Positions 16,176 to 25,332 of a stretch of DNA of 64,000 nucleotides are shown one piece after another. Location: NCBI GenBank assembly GCA_035280425.1, contig DATEFW010000018.1, forward strand, positions 200,759 to 264,758, in the 5' to 3' direction. The notes beneath the pieces were generated by a model. It worked only from the letters and a program-made list of their open reading frames with translations, was not told the origin of the DNA and searched no databases. Every line of letters begins with the position of its first letter. Within the stretch, counting starts at the first letter, position 1. This DNA comes from QHXW01 sp035280425 (GTDB lineage: Bacteria; Acidobacteriota; Terriglobia; Bryobacterales; Bryobacteraceae). The position numbers and the translations under genes are program-made.

Positions 16176-18413
16176 ATGCGAAAATTTTCGCTGGGTCTGG
16201 TCTGCCTTGCTCTCTTTTTGGCTGTTGCTCCGGCCGACGATCCGCCGCCGCTCGAAGGTTTCTCGGCCGATTCCTCCACTGCCGAGCGCGGATGGGAAGC
16301 CCGCTTCAAGGCCATCCCCTCGCCTGACAATCTGCGCGAGTACATGCAGCGCCTCTCCGCTCATCCCCACCATGTCGGCGCCCCGTACGACAAAGACAAC
16401 GCCGAGTGGATTCTCTCGAAATTCAAAGAGTGGGGCCTCGATGCCCACATCGAAAACTTCGACGTGCTCTTCCCTACGCCCAGGGAACGCGCCGTCGAAT
16501 TGCTCGAGCCCTCGCATTTTGTTGCCAAGCTCCAGGAGCCTCCGGTCTCTGTAGACGCTACTTCCGATCAGCAAAAAGAACAGCTCCCCACCTACAACGC
16601 CTATTCCATCGATGGCGACGTCATCGCGCCGCTGGTGTATGTCAACTACGGAATTCCGGAAGATTACGAAGAACTGGAGCGCCTCGGCGTTTCCGTAAAA
16701 GGCGCGATCGTGATCGCGCGCTATGGAGCATCCTGGCGCGGCATCAAGCCTAAAGTCGCCGGCGAGCACGGCGCCATCGGCTGCATCATCTACTCCGATC
16801 CGCATGAAGACGGCTATTTCCAGGGCGATGTCTATCCTGCCGGCGCCTGGCGTCCTCGCGAGGGCGCGCAGCGCGGCAGCGTGATGGACATGCCCATCTA
16901 TCCCGGCGATCCGCTAACGCCGGGAGTCGGCGCGACGCCCGATGCCAAACGCCTGCCGGTCGCGGAAGCCAAAACCATTACCAGAATTCCCGTGCTTCCC
17001 ATTTCGTATGGCGACGCCCAGCCGCTGCTCGCAGCGCTCAAAGGTCCCATCGCGCCTCCCAACTGGCGCGGCGCGCTGCCCATCACGTATCACATCGGAC
17101 CGGGCCCGGCGAAGGTGCATTTGAAAGTCAAATCGAATTGGGATATCAAGCGCCTCTATGACGTGATCGTGCGCATTCCCGGCACCTCCGAAGCCGATGA
17201 ATGGATCGTCCGCGGCAATCATCACGACGCCTGGGTCAATGGCGCCGAAGACCCCGTCTCCGCAGCCAACGCAGAAATGGAGGAAGCACGCGGCCTTTCG
17301 GAAATTCTTAAACTAGGCTGGAAACCGAAACGAACCATCATCTACTGCGTCTGGGATGGCGAAGAAGAAGGGCTGCTGGGCTCGACCGAGTGGGCCGAAG
17401 CGCATGCCGATGAGTTGCGCCGCCATGCCGCCGTGTACGTCAATTCCGACGGCAATGGCCGCGGGTATCTCAGCATGTCCGGCTCCCACTCGCTCGAGAA
17501 GTTCATCAACGGAGTGGCGAAAGACATCTCGGATCCCGAGAAAGATTATCCGGTTTGGAAGCGCGACCGTCTGGCCCGCATCGCCCATGCTAAAGCCGAA
17601 GACCGCGACGAAATCCGCAAACGCCAGGACCTGCGGATCGGCGCGCTCGGATCAGGCTCCGATTACACCGTGTTTCTGGATCACCTGGGGATCGCCTCGT
17701 TGGACATCGGCTACGGCGGCGAAGACGGCGGCGGCATTTACCATTCCATCTACGACGATTTCTACTGGTACACTCATTTCGCCGACACCGATTTCCGCTA
17801 CGGACGCGCGCTGGCCGAGACCATCGGGATCGCCGTGATGCGCCTCGCCGACGCCGACCTGCTGCCTTACGATTTCACCGATTTCACCGACACCATCCAC
17901 AAGTATGTGGACGAGCTCGAAAAGCTCTGGAAAACCAAGAGCGATGAAATCAAGGAGCGCAATAAGGAACTCGAAGAAGGCGAGTATGTCGCGATCGCCG
18001 ATCCCAAAAAGACGCTGGTCCCGCCCAAGGCGGAAGACGTGCCGCCGTTTCTGAATTTTGCTCCTCTGCGAAACGGCCTGTCGGCGCTCGACCGCAGCAC
18101 TAAGCATTATCAAAAGGCTCTTGAAAAAGCCGCGCTCGGGAAAAAATCGGTGTCGGCTGTGAATGAAAAGCTGACTCAGGTGGAACGAGCCCTGACACTC
18201 GACGACGGTCTACCCGGTCGGCCTTGGTTCAAACACCAGATTTACGCCCCGGGCATGTATACGGGTTATGGCGTGAAAACCATTCCCGGGGTGCGGGAAG
18301 CCATCGAGGAAAAACACTGGGATGAAGCCGACCGCCAGATCGAGCGCGCCGGCAAGGTGCTGGAAAACGAAGCTGCGGCCATCGAGGGCGTCGCGGCCGA
18401 GCTCGAAAAATAA
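16176..18413 (+). CDS. Secreted M28 metallopeptidase, glutamate carboxypeptidase II-like
   Basis: 745 aa. Signal peptide residues ~1-20 (LGLVCLALFLAVAPADD). It has the three-domain layout of the transferrin-receptor/PSMA family. A protease domain is interrupted by a PA domain (IVIARYGASWRGIKPKVAGEHGAIG), and a C-terminal helical dimerisation region ends near residue 740. Zinc-site motifs are GNHHDAW (~346-352), ED in GAEDPVSAA, WDGEEEGLLGS, NSDGNGRG and YHSIYDDFYW. It should remove C-terminal residues from peptides outside the cytoplasm. It starts 41 bases after the glycosyltransferase and converges on the next gene with no gap. Confidence 0.9.
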   Translation: MRKFSLGLVCLALFLAVAPADDPPPLEGFSADSSTAERGWEARFKAIPSPDNLREYMQRLSAHPHHVGAPYDKDNAEWILSKFKEWGLDAHIENFDVLFPTPRERAVELLEPSHFVAKLQEPPVSVDATSDQQKEQLPTYNAYSIDGDVIAPLVYVNYGIPEDYEELERLGVSVKGAIVIARYGASWRGIKPKVAGEHGAIGCIIYSDPHEDGYFQGDVYPAGAWRPREGAQRGSVMDMPIYPGDPLTPGVGATPDAKRLPVAEAKTITRIPVLPISYGDAQPLLAALKGPIAPPNWRGALPITYHIGPGPAKVHLKVKSNWDIKRLYDVIVRIPGTSEADEWIVRGNHHDAWVNGAEDPVSAANAEMEEARGLSEILKLGWKPKRTIIYCVWDGEEEGLLGSTEWAEAHADELRRHAAVYVNSDGNGRGYLSMSGSHSLEKFINGVAKDISDPEKDYPVWKRDRLARIAHAKAEDRDEIRKRQDLRIGALGSGSDYTVFLDHLGIASLDIGYGGEDGGGIYHSIYDDFYWYTHFADTDFRYGRALAETIGIAVMRLADADLLPYDFTDFTDTIHKYVDELEKLWKTKSDEIKERNKELEEGEYVAIADPKKTLVPPKAEDVPPFLNFAPLRNGLSALDRSTKHYQKALEKAALGKKSVSAVNEKLTQVERALTLDDGLPGRPWFKHQIYAPGMYTGYGVKTIPGVREAIEEKHWDEADRQIERAGKVLENEAAAIEGVAAELEK

Positions 18414-18851
18414 TCAGCGCGGAACGGGGGGGGCGAACAGGCTAACCGGCGCGAGCGACATCACTTTCCATTTTTTCTTTTGCCGCTCGATCCCGCATTT
18501 CACTGTCTGCCGCCGCCGCTCGATGCCTCCATTTGTTTCGCGCGAGCGAATCTGCAAAAACCAGTCGAGCTCGAGATTCCGCGTATTCTCGTCGCCTTCG
18601 TCTTTGAGCCTCTCGACCGAAGACAGCACTTCGTTCTGTGCGGTAAGCGCCAGGATGTTCCGCTCGAGGGTCTGGTAATCGGGCATTCGATGGTCGACGC
18701 GGTCAAGAAACGCGAGCCCGTTGCCTTCGCTCAACGCTGAGGCCATCTTCGTGATGAAGTCGAGTGGGCTCTCCTGCGATGCGGCGAATACCGGCGCAGC
18801 GAGCGCCGCCAGAAACACGCGCCGCCTTAGGTCACGTCCGGTAGCTGGCAT
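18414..18851 (-). CDS. Small exported protein, possible Tat leader
   Basis: 145 aa starting MPATGRDLRRRVFLAALAAP. The twin Arg plus hydrophobic stretch ending in Ala-x-Ala looks like a Tat or Sec leader (residues 1-~24). The rest (FITKMASALSEGNGLAFLDRVD...WFLQIRSRE) resembles an NTF2/SnoaL-type fold but I do not recognise the family securely. It overlaps the 3' end of argJ by 20 bases and is the last gene of the aroC-def-fmt-argJ operon. A longer reading to 19112 is open but would lie wholly inside argJ, so it was not used. Confidence 0.6.
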   Translation of the reverse strand: MPATGRDLRRRVFLAALAAPVFAASQESPLDFITKMASALSEGNGLAFLDRVDHRMPDYQTLERNILALTAQNEVLSSVERLKDEGDENTRNLELDWFLQIRSRETNGGIERRRQTVKCGIERQKKKWKVMSLAPVSLFAPPVPR

Positions 18852-20010
18852 TAATTCGAATGTAGCCTTCGGTGAAGTCACAGGTCCAGAAGCGCGCGCG
18901 GCCTTTCGCCGGCCCGCGGATCGAAAACCGGATGCCGCACTCCTTCGCATCGAGCTTTTGTTTGAGTTCGCTCTCGGAAAACGGCGCCGCAACGCCCGCG
19001 CGGCAAACTGTGATGCCCTGCATTGCGATGTCCGCCTTCGCCGGGTCGAATGCCACGCCCGCATTGCCTGCCGCCGAGAGAATCCGGCCCCAATTCGGAT
19101 CGCTTCCGGCAATCGCCGTCTTCACCAGCGGCGAATTGGCAATGGCGCGCGCAATCCGTTGTGCCGCGTCGTCGTTGGGCGCGCCCGAAACATCGATCGT
19201 GACCAGCTTCGCCGCGCCTTCGCCGTCGCGTGCGATCTTCTCCGCCAGGGTTTCCATGACTCCGCTCACGCCCTTCTCAACCGCCGCGAATTCGTTTGGA
19301 TCCGGCCGCACACCCGAGCAGCCGTTGGCCAGAAGCACCACCGTATCATTCGTCGATGTGTCGCCATCAACTGATAACCGGTTGTAGCTCCTCTCCGTCG
19401 CGCGCACCAGAATCGGCCGCAGCTTCGCTACCGGAATGTAGGCGTCGGTGAGGATGAATCCCAAGGTGGTCGCCATCTGCGGATGAATCATGCCGGAGCC
19501 TTTGGTCATCCCCGCGATCCGCACCACGCCCCGCCGCAGCTTAACTTCGGCAAACGCTTCCTTTGGAACCGTGTCCGTGGTCATGATGGCGTGCGCTACT
19601 TCGCTGAAACGATGCTCCGCAAGTGAATCGGCCAATACCGGGATAGCTCTTTCAATCAGTCTGCCGTCCAGTTCGACGCCGATCACGCCTGTTGAGGCCA
19701 CCAGCACTTGCGCCACCGGCAGCTTTAGCTGCTTGGCCACCGTTCGGCAGCTAGCCAGCGCGACGCGGTCCCCGGTGCGTGTGGCGCAATTGGCGTTGCC
19801 CGCATTGACCAGAATCGCGCCTGCTTTGCCGTGCGAAATACGCAGATGCCGCCGGCAAAGTTTCACCGGCGCGGCCTGCACCCGGTTTTGCGTAAACACC
19901 GCCGCCGCGGTCGCGGGCACACCCGAAACTATTAACGCGAGGTCGTCGCGCGCTTCGTTCCTGATCCCGGCATACGTTGAGGCGTAGCGATACCCAAGCG
20001 GCAGGTTCAA
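18832..20010 (-). CDS. argJ: Bifunctional ornithine acetyltransferase / N-acetylglutamate synthase
   Basis: 392 aa. It recycles the acetyl group in arginine biosynthesis, moving it from N-acetylornithine to glutamate. The family motif MTKGSGMIHPQMATTLGF contains the Thr that becomes the N-terminal nucleophile after autocatalytic cleavage at AT-TL. Other family segments are ILVNAGNANCATR, SVDGDTSTNDTV and GSDPNWGRIL. Its start overlaps the fmt stop by four bases. Confidence 0.95.
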   Translation of the reverse strand: MNLPLGYRYASTYAGIRNEARDDLALIVSGVPATAAAVFTQNRVQAAPVKLCRRHLRISHGKAGAILVNAGNANCATRTGDRVALASCRTVAKQLKLPVAQVLVASTGVIGVELDGRLIERAIPVLADSLAEHRFSEVAHAIMTTDTVPKEAFAEVKLRRGVVRIAGMTKGSGMIHPQMATTLGFILTDAYIPVAKLRPILVRATERSYNRLSVDGDTSTNDTVVLLANGCSGVRPDPNEFAAVEKGVSGVMETLAEKIARDGEGAAKLVTIDVSGAPNDDAAQRIARAIANSPLVKTAIAGSDPNWGRILSAAGNAGVAFDPAKADIAMQGITVCRAGVAAPFSESELKQKLDAKECGIRFSIRGPAKGRARFWTCDFTEGYIRINASYRT

Positions 20011-20945
20011 TTCGGCTGTTCCCCCAAGATTTCGTTATCCTTCAAACGCTGGCCATTGGCAAACGCTTCGGCCGGCATACGTTTCCGTCCTTCCAGCTGT
20101 ACCTCGATCAGCTCGAGAACGCCGCCCGCCCTGCACGTGACGCCGAGGCCTGGAGTGCGCACCAGCCGGCCCGGGGGCAGATCTGTTCGTTCCGGCGCAA
20201 CTCGGGCCTTCCAGATATGCAGCAGGTGCCCGCGAAAACGCGTATATGCGCCCGGCCAAGGCACAAGACCTCGCACGCGATTGTGGATTTCTTTGGCCGG
20301 CTCCATCCACTGGATTTCGCCGTTTTCCTTCTTGAGCACCGGTGCATAAGATGCCTGGCCTTCATGCTGCTTTTGCGCCTGGATCTCGTCGCGCGCGAGG
20401 CCGTCAAGCGTTTCAACCAGCAGTTCCGCGCCCATCGCGGCCAGCCGCTCACCCAGCTCGATGGCCGTTTCCTCCGGCCCGATCGTCGTTTCCTGGCTCA
20501 GCAGGATATCGCCGGTATCGAGGCCGGCGTCAATCTGCATGGTGGTCACGCCCGTTCGTGTCTCGCCATTGATGATCGCCCACTGAATCGGGGCCGCGCC
20601 GCGGTATTTCGGCAGCAACGAAGCATGCACATTCACGATGCCGCGCGGGGCGAGGTCGATCACGAATTGTGGAATGATCTGCCCGTAGCCCACCACCACC
20701 ATGATTTCCGGCTCGAGTTCCGCCAGGTGCCCCTGTGCTTCCGGATGCCTGATCCGCTGCGGCTGGTACACGGGTATGCCGAGCTGCATTGCGGCCTGCT
20801 TAACCGGTGAGGCGGATGACTCCTGGCCGCGCCCTTTCGGCCGGTCCGGTTGCGAGACTACGGTAAGCACCTCGTGGCCGGCGCGGGCAATCGCTTCGAG
20901 CGTAGGTACGGCGAATTGCGGAGTTCCGAGAAACACCAGCCGCAT
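20007..20945 (-). CDS. fmt: Methionyl-tRNA formyltransferase
   Basis: 312 aa, normal length. It formylates initiator Met-tRNA with 10-formyl-THF. It begins MRLVFLGTPQFAVPTLEAI, a near-universal Fmt start, and contains the folate-site motif NVHASLLPKYRGAAPIQWAI and the Asp of DAGLDTGDIL. The C-terminal tRNA-binding OB domain follows from ~residue 205. It lies 10 bases after def, the enzyme that later removes the formyl group. Confidence 0.96.
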   Translation of the reverse strand: MRLVFLGTPQFAVPTLEAIARAGHEVLTVVSQPDRPKGRGQESSASPVKQAAMQLGIPVYQPQRIRHPEAQGHLAELEPEIMVVVGYGQIIPQFVIDLAPRGIVNVHASLLPKYRGAAPIQWAIINGETRTGVTTMQIDAGLDTGDILLSQETTIGPEETAIELGERLAAMGAELLVETLDGLARDEIQAQKQHEGQASYAPVLKKENGEIQWMEPAKEIHNRVRGLVPWPGAYTRFRGHLLHIWKARVAPERTDLPPGRLVRTPGLGVTCRAGGVLELIEVQLEGRKRMPAEAFANGQRLKDNEILGEQPN

Positions 20946-20955
20946 TAGAGGGCCA

Positions 20956-21471
20956 TCACGCCCATTCTCCGGCTTTGACCAGCTTCCGCACCTTGCGCTT
21001 GATCAAATCGCGCTTGAGCGCGCTGACGTGTTTAATGTACAGCTTGCCGTGGAGATGATCGATTTCGTGCTGAAAAGCGCGCGCCAGCAGATCCTCGCCG
21101 GTCTTCTCGAACCACTCGCCTTTCACATCCTGTGCGCGCACGGTGGCGTGCTTGGCCCGCGTTACCTGCTCGCGAAAACCGGGAATGCTCAGGCAACCTT
21201 CTTCGCCGGTCTGTTTACCGCCCATGTGCAGGATCTTGGGATTGATCAGCACCAGCTTATCTTCCGGCTTCTCCCCGACCGAAAGATCGATCACCGCGAT
21301 TTTGCGAGCAATGCCGATCTGCGGCGCCGCCAGCCCTACGCCTTTAGCCGCGTACATGGATTCGAACATGTCGTCGATGAGCTTGTTGAGCTCCGGTGTG
21401 TCGAATTCCATTACGGCATCGGCCTCGCGCTCCAGCACCGGGTCGAACAATTTCACGATGGGATAAACCAT
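20956..21471 (-). CDS. def: Peptide deformylase
   Basis: 171 aa. It removes the N-formyl group from nascent proteins. All three family motifs are present: GVGLAAPQ (motif 1), EEGCLSIP (motif 2, metal-binding Cys) and FQHEIDHLHG (motif 3, HExxH metal-binding His and catalytic Glu). It is three bases from aroC and co-directional with fmt, so formylation and deformylation are co-expressed. Confidence 0.96.
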   Translation of the reverse strand: MVYPIVKLFDPVLEREADAVMEFDTPELNKLIDDMFESMYAAKGVGLAAPQIGIARKIAVIDLSVGEKPEDKLVLINPKILHMGGKQTGEEGCLSIPGFREQVTRAKHATVRAQDVKGEWFEKTGEDLLARAFQHEIDHLHGKLYIKHVSALKRDLIKRKVRKLVKAGEWA

Positions 21472-21474
21472 AAT

Positions 21475-22647
21475 TCAGAAGTTTTTTACCTGCTCGATGT
21501 ACCCTTCGAAATTACGCCGGGTCTCACCGAGAGAATCGCCGCCGAATTTTTCAAGAAAGGCCTGCGCCAGCACGATCGCCACCATGGCCTCGCCGATCAC
21601 AGCCGCCGCCGGGACGACGCAGACATCGGAGCGCTCGTATGCCGCGAGCGCCGGCTCGCGCGTTACTAAGTCCACCGATTCGAGCGGCCGCCGCAGCGTG
21701 GAAATCGGCTTCAAAAGGCCGCGCACCAGCACGTCCTGGCCGTTGGTCATCCCGCCCTCGAGACCGCCGGCCCGGTTTGCGCCGCGCGTGAACTTGCGCT
21801 CGCCGCGATCGTAATGGATCGTATCCTGCACCTTTGAGCCGAAGCTCGCGGCGCCCTCTTCCGCGAAACCGATTTCCACTCCTTTCACCGCCTGCATGGA
21901 AACAATCGCCTGCGCCAGGCGCCCGTCCAGCCGGGAATCCCAGGTGACGTGCGAGCCTAGCCCCGGCGGCACGTTGTGCGCGACGATTTCGAAAACTCCA
22001 CCCACCGTATCGCCAGTCCGCAATGCTTCATCCACCACGGCCTTCATTTTTTGCTCAATTTGAGGATCCACGCAGCTCAGCAACACCTCCTGTTTCTGAT
22101 GCAGGGCGACGATTTCCTCCCATGCCGCCTGGCGCCCCAGCCGCTCACGACCGACGGCGATCACGTGGCCTCGGACTTCGATCGAAAACTCACCCAACAG
22201 CGCTTTCGCCAGCGCTCCTACCGCAACCCGCGCTGCCGTCTCCCGCGCGCTGGCCCTCTCTAAAACATAACGCGCGTCATGAAAATTATATTTGATGGCT
22301 CCCGCCAGATCGGCGTGGCCGGGCCGTGGTCGGGTGAGCGGTTTTTTCTTATCCTCCGCGCCCTCAGTATCTTCCACAGGCAGGGCTTCGGTCCAATTTT
22401 GCCAATCTTTGTTGCGAATGACGATTGCCACCGGCGACCCGATGGTCTTCGAATGCCGGACGCCGGCCACCACTTCGGCGCGGTCGGTTTCGATTTTCAT
22501 TCGCCCTCCGCGGCCGTAACCCTGCTGGCGGCGCCAAAGCTCGCGGTTGACAGCATCGATCGAAACGGGCACTCCCGCGGGGAGCCCGGCGACGGTGGCG
22601 ACCAGGCATTCACCGTGGGACTCGCCCGCGGTCTCAAATCGCAGCAT
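21475..22647 (-). CDS. aroC: Chorismate synthase
   Basis: 390 aa. Last step of the shikimate pathway, EPSP to chorismate, using reduced FMN. Signature segments include MLRFETAGESHGECL at the start, RPGHADLAGAIKYN, ERASARETAARVAVG and AGGLEGGMTNGQ. It is the first gene of a minus-strand operon (aroC-def-fmt-argJ-small exported protein) with gaps of 3-10 bases or overlaps. Confidence 0.96.
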   Translation of the reverse strand: MLRFETAGESHGECLVATVAGLPAGVPVSIDAVNRELWRRQQGYGRGGRMKIETDRAEVVAGVRHSKTIGSPVAIVIRNKDWQNWTEALPVEDTEGAEDKKKPLTRPRPGHADLAGAIKYNFHDARYVLERASARETAARVAVGALAKALLGEFSIEVRGHVIAVGRERLGRQAAWEEIVALHQKQEVLLSCVDPQIEQKMKAVVDEALRTGDTVGGVFEIVAHNVPPGLGSHVTWDSRLDGRLAQAIVSMQAVKGVEIGFAEEGAASFGSKVQDTIHYDRGERKFTRGANRAGGLEGGMTNGQDVLVRGLLKPISTLRRPLESVDLVTREPALAAYERSDVCVVPAAAVIGEAMVAIVLAQAFLEKFGGDSLGETRRNFEGYIEQVKNF

Positions 22648-22701
22648 GCAGAAACACTTATGCTAGCAGGTGAGCCCTGCAAAGCGCACAGAAACTGAAC
22701 T

Positions 22702-22730
22702 TTGCAGCGCAATTTGCGTAGAGTGATAAT
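22702..22730 (+). promoter_or_regulatory. Possible sigma-70 type promoter
   Basis: TTGCAG (22702-22707) and GATAAT (22725-22730) are separated by exactly 17 bases and lie upstream of the small membrane protein gene. The -10 matches TATAAT at 5 of 6 positions; the -35 is weak (3 of 6). Confidence 0.4.
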
Positions 22731-22753
22731 GAACCCGTAAAGGAGGGTCGCAC

Positions 22754-22945
22754 GTGGTCAAATTTCTGCTGTGGTGCATCCTTTTCGTGCTGTGCTGGCC
22801 ACTGGCTTTGATGGCGCTGGTGGCGTTTCCATTCATCTGGCTGATGCTGCTGCCGTTTCGCCTCGTAGGAATCGCAGTGGGTGGCGCGTTGGCGCTGGTG
22901 ACAGCCATCATTTTCCTGCCGGCGCGAGTGCTGCGCGCAATCTAA
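22754..22945 (+). CDS. Small two-helix membrane protein
   Basis: 63 aa. Almost entirely hydrophobic, with two likely membrane helices (FLLWCILFVLCWPLALMALVAF and FRLVGIAVGGALALVTAIIFL) separated by a short LPFR turn, ending in a basic RVLRAI tail. No family recognised. The GTG start is supported by a very strong Shine-Dalgarno, AAAGGAGGG (22739-22747), with a 6-base spacer, and by a possible promoter just upstream. That makes it a real gene despite its size. Function unknown. Confidence 0.75.
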   Translation: MVKFLLWCILFVLCWPLALMALVAFPFIWLMLLPFRLVGIAVGGALALVTAIIFLPARVLRAI

Positions 22946-22978
22946 AGACGCAAGGTTTACGGTAAGCTTCTACTTATC

Positions 22979-24895
22979 GTGAACCGCAAAATCTGCTTTG
23001 CTTTCCTTTTGCTCGGCCTGCTGCTGGCCGCGCCCACGATCTCCGTTCCTCCGAATTTGCATACCGAAGGCGTTCCCGCGATCCCCGCGTCTTTAATGGA
23101 ACAACTGGACCGCTACAGCGACATCCGCGGCGCGGCGCTGCTCGACTGGAACCCCGCAAAGCGCGAGATGCTGATCTCGACGCGATTTGGCGACGTGCCG
23201 CAAATCCACCAGATCGTGATGCCGGGAGGCGCGCGGACGCAGTTGACGTTTTTTCGCGACCGCGCCGGAACGGCACACTACCGGCCGGGGACCGGAGACT
23301 CGTTCGTCTTTTCGAAAGACACAGGCGGAGCCGAATTTTATCAGCTTTACCGATTTGACGAAGGCTCGGGCGATATTGCGCTGCTGACCGACGGCAAGTC
23401 GCGGAATACTGCGCCGGTCTGGTCGATCGGCGGGCGCTCGCTCGCGTATGCATCGACGCTGCGCAACGGCCGCGACACCGATATTTACGTGATGAATCCC
23501 GGCGATCCGGCGAGCGCGCGGCGCGTGCTCGAGGTCGAGGGCGGCGGCTGGTTTCCGTCGGCATGGTCGCCGGACGGCGGCAGGCTGGTGGTGGAGGACC
23601 GGCGGTCGATTCACGACAGCTCGCTTTATCTCGTCGATGTGGCGAATGGATCGAAGCAGCTTTTAACTTCCGAACCGGCGTCGTACAGCAACGCCCGCTA
23701 CACGCCGGACGGCAAGGCGCTCTATCTCACGACCGATCGCGGCAGCGAATTCGAGCGAGTTGCAAAGCTCGATCTCGGCACGCGCGAGCTTTCCTTCCTG
23801 CGGCCGGATGCCAGATGGGATGCGGGAGAGCTCGAAATCTCGAGCGATGGGCGTTTGCTTGCGTACGTTCTCAACGAAGACGGATTTTCCTCGTTGCACG
23901 TGGTGGAAGCGGCGGGGAATCGGGATAGAACGTCGCCGCCGCTCGCACAAGGCGTGATTTCCGGGCTTAAATGGCGGCACGGCACGCATGAGCTGGGCTT
24001 CAGTCTCAGCTCCGCGCGCAGCCCGTCGGATGTTTATTCGATCGATGTCGACTCGGGCAAGCTCGACCGGTGGACGCACAGCGAGACCGGCGGCCTGAAC
24101 GCGGAAAATTTCAGCGAGCCGGAGCTGATTCACTGGAAGTCGTTCGACGGGCGGACGATTTCGGGATTCCTGTATCTGCCGGCGAAGGGCTTCACGGGTC
24201 CGCGGCCGGTGATCGTGAACATTCACGGCGGGCCGGAAGGGCAGTCACGTCCGGGTTTTCTCGGCCGCAACAATTACTTCATCAGCGAGTTGGGAGTTGC
24301 GACAATTTATCCGAATGTGCGCGGATCGAGCGGCTACGGCAAGACTTTTCTGGCGCTCGATAACGGGCTGAAGCGCGAGGATTCGGTGAAAGATATCGGC
24401 GCGCTGCTCGACTGGATCGCGCAAGATCCGCGGTTGGACGCCACGCGCATTATGGTGACCGGCGGCAGCTACGGCGGCTATATGACGCTGGCCTCGGCGT
24501 TTCATTTCAATGACCGGCTGCGGTGCACGGTGGACGTCGTCGGAATTTCGAATTTCGTGAGCTTCTTCGAGCGGACGTCGCCTTACAGGCGCGATTTGCG
24601 GCGCGTGGAGTATGGCGACGAGCGCGACCCGAAGATTCGCGAATTTTTCGAGAAGATCGCGCCGCTCCACCATGCGAGCGAAATCACCAAGCCGATGTTC
24701 ATCGTGGCGGGGCGCAACGACCCGCGCGTGCCGGCAAATGAGGGAGAGCAGATGGCTGCGGCGATCCGCAAAAACGGCGCGCCGGTCTGGTATTTGATCG
24801 CGGACGATGAAGGCCACGGCTTCGCCAAGAAGAAAAATCAGGATTTCCAGTTCGCGGCGACGGTGATGTTTGTCGAGGAATTTTTGCTGAAGTAG
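22979..24895 (+). CDS. Secreted S9 family (prolyl oligopeptidase-type) peptidase
   Basis: 638 aa. Signal peptide residues 1-~20 (ICFAFLLLGLLLAAP). Residues ~40-370 form a WD40/TolB-like beta-propeller with repeats such as APVWSIGGRSLAYAS and SAWSPDGGRLVVED. The alpha/beta hydrolase domain follows, with oxyanion segment NIHGGPEGQ, nucleophile GGSYGGYM, Asp in VAGRNDPRV and His in DDEGHGF. It should cleave oligopeptides outside the cytoplasm. The GTG start is the first available after the preceding stop and begins directly with the basic signal-peptide n-region. Confidence 0.9.
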   Translation: MNRKICFAFLLLGLLLAAPTISVPPNLHTEGVPAIPASLMEQLDRYSDIRGAALLDWNPAKREMLISTRFGDVPQIHQIVMPGGARTQLTFFRDRAGTAHYRPGTGDSFVFSKDTGGAEFYQLYRFDEGSGDIALLTDGKSRNTAPVWSIGGRSLAYASTLRNGRDTDIYVMNPGDPASARRVLEVEGGGWFPSAWSPDGGRLVVEDRRSIHDSSLYLVDVANGSKQLLTSEPASYSNARYTPDGKALYLTTDRGSEFERVAKLDLGTRELSFLRPDARWDAGELEISSDGRLLAYVLNEDGFSSLHVVEAAGNRDRTSPPLAQGVISGLKWRHGTHELGFSLSSARSPSDVYSIDVDSGKLDRWTHSETGGLNAENFSEPELIHWKSFDGRTISGFLYLPAKGFTGPRPVIVNIHGGPEGQSRPGFLGRNNYFISELGVATIYPNVRGSSGYGKTFLALDNGLKREDSVKDIGALLDWIAQDPRLDATRIMVTGGSYGGYMTLASAFHFNDRLRCTVDVVGISNFVSFFERTSPYRRDLRRVEYGDERDPKIREFFEKIAPLHHASEITKPMFIVAGRNDPRVPANEGEQMAAAIRKNGAPVWYLIADDEGHGFAKKKNQDFQFAATVMFVEEFLLK

Positions 24896-24916
24896 GATGA
24901 GCTTTTCGTCGGCTTT

Positions 24917-25315
24917 TCAGGCCTGACCGACCGGTTTTGAGCGGCTCTCGAAAATCTCGGTTAGCCGCTGCTTGTTTAACCGGCCCGAAGCTACAGAAAG
25001 GACCAGTTCGACCAGTTCATCCGGCTCGAATGTGGGCTCCCAGTCATTCATCAGCAGGAACGTAATGGCGGCGTTTGCGCCCACTCGCTTGTTGCCATCG
25101 ATGAACGCATGGTTTTGACAAAGATGAAAGAGATAAGCTGCAGCCATAGCGGGAATGGAACGGTGCAGAAATTCACCGCCGAAGGTCGCTTTTGGGGTCT
25201 CAACCGCCGATTCCAGGGCGGCCGCATCGCGAAGTCCCGAAGAACCTCCATAGCGCTCGATCTGTTGCTCGTGAATCTCCAGGACTTCGTCCAGCGATAG
25301 GAACACTGGTTCCAT
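24917..25315 (-). CDS. Doc/Fic-type toxin
   Basis: 132 aa. Death-on-curing (Doc) family, with family motif HAFIDGNKRVGANAA (residues 69-83) corresponding to HxFx(D/E)(A/G)NKR, and FLSLDEVLEIHEQQIERYGG at the N-terminus. Doc toxins phosphorylate EF-Tu; Fic relatives transfer AMP. It starts 17 bases after the stop of an AbrB-like gene that is the probable antitoxin. The open frame extends upstream to 25381, but ATG 25315 starts exactly where Doc family members begin. Confidence 0.85.
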   Translation of the reverse strand: MEPVFLSLDEVLEIHEQQIERYGGSSGLRDAAALESAVETPKATFGGEFLHRSIPAMAAAYLFHLCQNHAFIDGNKRVGANAAITFLLMNDWEPTFEPDELVELVLSVASGRLNKQRLTEIFESRSKPVGQA

Positions 25316-25332
25316 GAACTGGTTCCTGCGAC

